The translations under genes and the position numbers were made by a program. From NCBI GenBank assembly GCA_030562195.1, contig CM060201.1:24720067-24784066 (forward strand): a DNA stretch of 64,000 nucleotides, written 5' to 3'. The DNA comes from Nipponacmea schrenckii (taxonomy: Eukaryota > Mollusca > Gastropoda > Lottiidae). The notes below the pieces were generated by a model. That model saw only the letters and a list, made by a program, of their open reading frames with translations, was not told where the DNA came from and made no database searches. This document shows, piece after piece, positions 61,501-64,000 of this stretch (its first letter is position 1; every line of letters begins with the position of its first letter).

Positions 61501-63994
61501 AGAAGATGATGTAAGCATCACAATAAAGTAAGTAATTACTTCATGCTAAAATTTTTACTAATAGACCTGATGATTTTTTAGCACAATAAGCTTGGAAACT
61601 TATACTCATACATTTTGTCAGTTAGCCTGACAGAACTGGTTGACCTTAATAATTTTAAAATAACAATTTTACAGAGACTGACAATTGGAACCAAGTTTAG
61701 CTTTGCAGTACAATTTGTACATGTGCCTGACCAATATACAGAAGCTCAAAAGTCTGAAATTTCATGACAATTTTGACATTAGGCTGACATGAATGGAAGA
61801 CAAAGGTACTAGAAATCAGGAAATGAAATTTAAATAGACTTGACCATGATCTGAAGCACAAAGTCGACTTGAGGAATTTTTATGATTTTGTAAATTAATG
61901 TTCTGACATTTTCATTTTAAACAAACAAAAGTCTTAGAATTTCTTCCAGTGAACAATTTTGTCTCAATGTCACAAGTAGGCCTGACCATGATCATGGAAG
62001 CACCTACTAATGATGTTATGAAATTGTTTGAAAGAAGCAGTTTTTGAGCAGTATGGTCAATGATAATTGTGCATTTTTTTATTTTAATATAGGATAAATT
62101 AGAGAGACTATATGAACTAGATAGAAGGCTTCAAGAACAATCTTTCTTAGTGACCAGTTTCAGTGAAGATAAGGTAGGCAGTGTATTTCTGGGTCTAATA
62201 TAACCTCAATGATAGCAGCAAAGTTCCTACAATGTTTTATTTGTTTCTCTCATCATCATTTTCCCTTTGAGGTTCAAAATACTAATATATCTCCAACACG
62301 CAGAAATGAAATGTAGCCTATTAAGTTGCATCAGCACCAAAAGGGGTCATATAGCACCTCCGATACACAGAAAGAATCTGTCATATGGTTTGTCTAAAAT
62401 TAGGTGACGCCTTTCGAAAAAATTTCTAGAAAAATCACATCCTCAGTCTTTGATGAATTTTTTTTCATTCTTTCAGGAAATGTTAGAAAAAGCATTACAA
62501 GGAATAATAAAACAGCAAGATCAAAAACGAGATGACCCACGTGAAATGAGAGCTTTAATCCATCAACAACGAACAATAGAAAAAGAGTTATCAAGAGTAA
62601 CTCAACAGCTAGCTGAAGCTTCTAGAGTACGTATTCTACCTCTTTTGTTTTCCAATAGGAGAGTTTGGTAATAACGTCATTGATATGGACATATGGGTAG
62701 CCTATCAAATGCAAATATGATGCAAATATTGAGATTAGTTTTCATTGCTGCAACAAAAAGACATTCTGTAGTTTCTAGAAAAGAAGAGTATTGAAGGGAA
62801 ATAACTCATGACTGATTTTAGACTTCAAACCACAATAGGATGATAGCATAGATAAAAGATCTCTCTATCTCTATCTATCTACAGACTTCTGATTAAAATT
62901 ATTTAAAATATCAATTTGGTGTTAGACTCTATACAGACGCAGTACAAAAAATGTCAAATTTTCCCCTAAAAATTTTAACTGTTCTAAATTGGGCATGATT
63001 TAAAGATGTCAAAAATAGCAATTTGTCAATTTTTCTAGTTACTGGAAGAAACAACAGCAGAAAACAACAAAATAGAACACGAAGTAGCCTTACTGAGAAC
63101 AAAGGTACATGGAGATTTACAGAGAAGTAAGAGTGCTCCATCTTTGGTAAGTTTACAGTATTATATATTCTTTATCTACTTCATAAACATGGGAGAAACA
63201 TTCTGAATAGTTTACATGGGTCAGAATTAGGTCCAATACACTAGGACATGGTCCTGTCTAACATTCAGCTCATGGGAGAAACATTGAGCTTTATTTTAAT
63301 GGGTCAGAATTAGGTCCAATACACTAGGACATGGTCCTGTCTAACATTCAGCTCATGGGAGAAACATGGACTCTTTATTTTACATGGGTCAGAATTAGGT
63401 CCAATAGACTAGGACATGGTCCTGTCTAACATTCATGATGGGGACAACATAAATCTTTATTTTAATGTCAGAATTAGGTCCAATAACAAGGACATGGTCC
63501 TGTCTAACATTCATGCCATGGACAAAGATAGACTCATTCATTTTACATGTGGTCAGAATTAGGTCCAATACCATAGGACATGGTCCTGCTAACATTCATG
63601 CCATAAGAGACAAACTTAGACTCTTTATTTTACATGGGTCAGAATTAGGTCCAATATACAAGAACATGGTCCTGGTCACATAGTGATCAACTTCAGCCTT
63701 TTACCTGATTTATGTTTCAATATAGTCCATTGGTATGATAGCACTTTAGTTGTCATAGCTTAATGTTTGCATATTGATCCAAACAAGCTATAATAACCTA
63801 TAGCTCGAGATCACACTAAGTTTGTTGAAATTCATTCAACGAAATGCTCTCAAGTACATTAAGTGGCCAACACTTCATGACTACTGGCTAATTGCAATAT
63901 CATCTATGATGATAGTAGAACTAATTAGTAATTGTTATGCTAGGTTGGAGACAACGAAAGAACTAAGAGAAAGATGGAGAAAGAGTTGGCCAAG
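37581..63994 (+). CDS. PLEKHA5/6/7: PLEKHA5/6/7-type adaptor: tandem WW, PH and coiled coils (5' 22 exons; continues beyond window)
   Basis: Exons: 37581-37663, 37771-37847, 46607-46664, 47380-47463, 47943-47996, 48576-48654, 49161-49239, 49534-49634, 49905-50014, 50372-52169, 52545-52677, 54265-55167, 55834-55934, 56825-56920, 57555-57679, 58136-58232, 58995-59096, 59674-59808, 62093-62173, 62477-62626, 63039-63146, 63944-63994. All join in frame for 1535 codons with no stop. The ATG has a good context (AAACATGG). WW1 is residues 9-40 (LPPDWNYAVTRDGRVFFIN, ETTWLHP). WW2 is about 55-88 (LPMGWEQG, TTFEHPVTG), with the second Trp replaced by Phe. The PH domain is about 137-236 (IKRGWLHRY, KKTWRKRWCVL, closing SWLRSVQ), with basic residues suited to phosphoinositides. 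Exons 10-12 are disordered and exons 15-22 are charged heptad-like coiled coil. This order is that of vertebrate PLEKHA5 and PLEKHA7, cytoplasmic adaptors at membranes and cell junctions. The protein is longer than vertebrate members, and the final donor at 63995 shows it continues. Confidence 0.88.
39665..39905 (+). mobile_element. SINE family B, best-preserved copy
   Basis: Begins near a tRNA-like B-box region (GAGTTCTAATCTCGATCGG), then GTGTGTGAAAGTTCGATGAC, CTTCACTCACAATTCCAGTC, GGGTACAGATAATCCGGG, GAGGTTTGGCCAAGGACCAG, GTAGAAAGGATCCCTGTCAC and TTATCCTTGTAAAATATAGT, ending in a CTTT-rich tail. The same order occurs at 18158, 31185, 35455 and 56468. Confidence 0.85.
40405..40605 (-). mobile_element. 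SINE family A copy (reverse)
   Basis: AGAGTTTTACACCCCACTCT, GTGTGCAATGAGGGAAATTT, AAGGGATCTTTAAGGTG and CACTGTTTATTGTCCCATCC are the reverse of family A order (tail first). It directly precedes the SINE C copy. Confidence 0.7.
40615..40890 (-). mobile_element. SINE family C with tRNA-like head
   Basis: On the minus strand the 5' end reads GGTTCTATAGCACATCGGTT then AGAGCGTTGGTTC, which has the shape of a tRNA A-box region. A B-box-like GAGTTCTAATCTTGATAGG follows about 70 bp later, then TCACTCATAATTCCAGTTCA, which is shared with family B. The body then switches to GATTGTAAAGGGTTTTC, GTGTATCGAGGACACTGACA and GCATCAATTTGTACC, ending AGTGTTTGATGAAG. The minus-strand open frame 40626-40853 lies within it. 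Confidence 0.75.
40888..41616. repeat. 28-bp minisatellite derived from the SINE A-box region, about 26 copies
   Basis: The unit is GCTGTGCTATAGAACCAACA plus CTCTAACT, 28 bp. On the minus strand it reads GGTTCTATAGCACAGCAGTT then AGAGTGTT, which is the tRNA-like head of the adjacent SINE C copy. Copies are almost identical at both ends. The stretch about 41260-41410 contains many 1-2-bp indels. Confidence 0.95.
42270..42960 (+). repeat. Degenerate tandem repeat, about 145-180 bp, four copies
   Basis: GTCAGAGTTAAGCAGCTTAG recurs at about 42340, 42486, 42664 and 42838. Each is followed by GTCAAGTTGGTCACAGTTAT, CATTAACTTGCTTA and ATGATGTTTCCATACTATCT, with 10-15 percent divergence by eye. No coding potential. 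Confidence 0.85.
43600..43700 (+). mobile_element. SINE family C body fragment
   Basis: GATAGCATAAATTTGAACCA, TTCCAATTTTCAAAATCAGT, CTGTGGTTCCTGCAATTCAG and AAGTGTTTGATC follow family C order in plus orientation. The short open frame starting at 43687 abuts it. Confidence 0.55.
45115..45290 (-). mobile_element. SINE family C copy
   Basis: GATCATCAAACACTTAGTTT, GAAATTGGAATAGTGCAAAT, TGATGCTATAAGTGTCCCCT, ATACACATAAGAAATTG and ACCTCTTTACAATCCCTGC match the reverse of the family C body. The head is degraded. Confidence 0.7.
45424..46038. mobile_element. Non-autonomous DNA transposon (MITE), pogo/Tigger-like ends
   Basis: The left end TACAGTATATCCTGCTCATA and the inverted right end TACAGTAGAACCTGCATTCA (read from 46038) form an imperfect terminal inverted repeat of about 27 bp flanked by TA, with ACGACCAC / AGACCAC just inside. 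GACCAC or GGCCACCTTC motifs recur subterminally (about 45447, 45469, 45478, 45532, 45550, 45969). The 615-bp interior has no transposase. TACAGT[A/T]-type ends with a TA target suit Tc1/mariner-pogo relatives. The family call is by pattern only. Confidence 0.65.
48415..48545 (-). mobile_element. SINE family C copy in intron 5 of the PLEKHA-type gene
   Basis: GACATCATCAAACCCTTTGT, AGAATTGCAGGAACCACAGA, GCTTTCAGTGTCCAACACAT and CTTTTTACAATCCC match the reversed family C body. It ends about 30 bp before the exon 6 acceptor. Confidence 0.65.
48740..48960 (+). mobile_element. SINE family A, 5' half, in intron 6 of the PLEKHA-type gene
   Basis: A doubled B-box-like GGTTCAATCC / GGTTTAATCC, then GAGCAAAGATCCAGATGAA, CAGTGATGCAGGTCAGAGGG, GCCGACATGGAAAAAAGCC, AATAAACTGAGGCCTTGTGT and GCTACAGGCTGAA. 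Confidence 0.7.
50372..52169 (+). other. Large disordered exon 10 of the PLEKHA-type gene
   Basis: A 1798-nt exon encodes about 600 residues rich in N, S, R, P, Q, D and G without predicted globular domains by eye. An (S/N)-x-R-D-S-F / R-N-S-Y motif recurs more than ten times between about 51400 and 51830 and includes three perfect copies of NPRDSFPG (51706-51770). Serines within RxxS/RDS contexts could be basophilic-kinase sites, which is inference. Retention of the following intron would add VW and a stop at 52178. Confidence 0.85.
54115..54215 (-). mobile_element. SINE family C, deleted copy, just upstream of exon 12
   Basis: TAATGTCATCAAACACGCCT, TGATACACATACTAAATTTA and AGATCTCTTCACAATCCC: the two ends of the family C body with the middle missing. 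Confidence 0.5.
54265..55167 (+). other. Exon 12 of the PLEKHA-type gene with an 18-residue internal repeat
   Basis: About 301 residues, Ser/Gln/Thr-rich. From about 54749 to 54965 a 54-bp unit is present four times, coding MQRTSTKTDIRKQQSEF-like peptides. The donor is placed at CCAG/GTACTC (55167), which keeps phase 1 with exon 13. Reading through it would give a hydrophobic tail ending at a stop at 55337, which is judged intronic. Confidence 0.8.
55595..55640 (+). mobile_element. SINE family A tail in intron 12 of the PLEKHA-type gene
   Basis: GTAGAAGAGTAGGATGTAAA followed by ACTCCATTCATTTCAATG, the 3' end of the family only. Confidence 0.55.
56170..56270 (+). mobile_element. SINE family C body fragment in intron 13 of the PLEKHA-type gene
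   Basis: AGGTTTTTTCAAATTTTTTA, TGTGTATCAGGGACAGCATC and AATTTGTATCATTCCAATTA match the family C body in plus orientation. Confidence 0.6.
56468..56762 (-). mobile_element. SINE family B, long copy with tRNA-like head
   Basis: The minus strand reads GAGGTTCTATAGCATGGTTG then GTTAGAGCCATAGTTC (A-box region), about 55 bp later GGGTTCCGAACTCGATC (B-box region), then the shared TCACACATTATTCCAGTCAA-type segment, GGGTACGGATAATCTTGG, CCTAGGACCAGCTGGTAGAA and a CTTTTCTTTC tail. This copy shows that families B and C share the same head. The open frame 56505-56744 on this strand lies inside it. Confidence 0.85.
58502..58649. repeat. Near-perfect inverted repeat (49-bp arms, 50-bp loop) in intron 16 of the PLEKHA-type gene
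   Basis: 58502-58550 and 58601-58649 are reverse complements with two mismatches (ACGTTGGTCTCACTAGCATT ... GTAGTTGATC). The loop itself contains a second hairpin, ATAAATGAC-TTC-GTCATTTAT. No terminal motif or target-site duplication was evident, so it may be a foldback element or a structured RNA segment. Confidence 0.9.
58690..58935 (-). mobile_element. SINE family A, degraded copy, in intron 16
   Basis: GAAATGAAATGAATTTTTAT, TCTAATGGGCTACTGAAGA and TTTCACTCATTGCACACTTC follow the reversed family A order with substitutions and a rearranged middle. Confidence 0.45.
59071..59575 (+). repeat. 65-66-bp minisatellite that repeats the exon 17 end and its splice donor
   Basis: About seven and a half copies of GATGATGTTAGCATCACAAT, ATAGACGGGTAAGCTAATAC and TCATGCTATAATGTTTACTA-ATAGA. 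The first copy contains the real end of exon 17 (coding MLASQYRR) and its donor CGG/GTAAGC at 59096. Every later copy carries the same or an A-variant (CAG/GTAAGC) donor. The unit straddles an exon-intron border. Confidence 0.93.
59872..60055 (+). repeat. 71-bp direct repeat, two and a half copies
   Basis: AAAAGTCTTAGAATTTCTTC, CAGTGAACAATTTTGTCACA and TGTAGGCCTGACCATGATCA-TGGAAGCACC repeat at 59872, 59943 and 60014. The third copy breaks off into the 65-bp array. A further damaged copy is at about 61925-62005. Confidence 0.9.
60040..61960 (+). repeat. Disordered continuation of the 65-bp array, with scrambled copies of exon 18 and exon 19 pieces
   Basis: Dozens of damaged 65-bp units with frequent 1-3-bp indels. 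Inside lie a broken copy of the end of exon 19 (about 60518-60570: TGACCAGTTTCAGTGAAGAT) and a broken copy of exon 18 with flanks (about 61715-62005: CCTGACCAATATACAGAAGC, AAAGTCGACTTGAGG). Intact copies of both exons lie at 59674-59808 and 62093-62173. Open frames here are not coding. Confidence 0.75.
63185..63680 (+). repeat. 83-85-bp tandem repeat in intron 21 of the PLEKHA-type gene, about six copies
   Basis: GGGTCAGAATTAGGTCCAAT, ACACTAGGACATGGTCCTGT and CTAACATTCAGCTCATGGGA repeat at about 63219, 63302 and 63387, then more irregularly to 63680. Open frames on both strands here (63395-63595, 63465-63683) come from the repeat. Confidence 0.9.
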
Positions 63995-64000
63995 GTACAG

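Noticed and set aside
1..64000. tRNA or rRNA genes
   Set aside because: The only tRNA-like sequences found are SINE heads with large insertions between A and B boxes and no cloverleaf.

Overview
The window is animal nuclear DNA. It is AT-rich, has long introns with GT-AG junctions, tRNA-derived SINEs, a Penelope-like retroelement remnant, a small DNA-transposon relic and many minisatellites. A lophotrochozoan, most likely a mollusc and perhaps a gastropod, is my best guess from this repeat style. I cannot prove it from the sequence alone. All gene models below were assembled by hand by joining phase-compatible exons.

Layout. 1-14 kb is almost gene-free. It holds an inverted pair of Penelope-type reverse-transcriptase fragments (1-830), a 176-bp duplication, a pentanucleotide-type satellite (3.4-4.0 kb), a SINE copy, a 59-bp minisatellite whose unit carries a splice-acceptor-like core (5.06-6.51 kb), and an orphan signal-peptide exon (8883). 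14.2-29.6 kb is one complete plus-strand gene of 30 exons and 877 codons. It encodes a secreted, probably GPI-anchored protein made of eight 8-cysteine modules arranged as four copies of a 7-exon, two-module unit. I do not recognise the family, and it is the most interesting object here. 31.06-33.50 kb is a 5-exon plus-strand gene for a secreted protein with three EGF domains and a PAN/apple-like C-terminal domain. Convergent to it, at 33.96-35.91 kb on the minus strand, is a small gene for a stand-alone PNT (Pointed/SAM) domain without an ETS domain. 37.58 kb to the window end is the 5' part (22 exons, about 1535 codons, running off the edge) of a PLEKHA5/6/7-type gene: tandem WW domains, a PH domain, long disordered exons and coiled coils.

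Repeats. Three SINE-like families recur. Family A has a GGTTCAATCC-type B box and an ATTTC-rich 3' tail. Families B and C share a tRNA-like head but have different bodies and tails. In four places a minisatellite appears to have grown out of a functional or functional-looking signal: a splice acceptor (74-bp array at exon 13 of the cysteine-rich gene), a splice donor (65-bp array at exon 17 of the PLEKHA gene), an acceptor-like site (59-bp array) and a SINE A box (28-bp array). About 60.05-61.95 kb looks like an error-laden consensus, so part of the PLEKHA 3' region should be treated with caution.

The secreted or anchored cysteine-rich gene and the EGF gene are neighbours in the same orientation with phase-1 signal-peptide exons and phase-1 module borders, which suits extracellular exon-shuffled proteins. 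The PLEKHA gene is a conventional cytoplasmic, junction- or membrane-associated adaptor and does not appear functionally linked to them.
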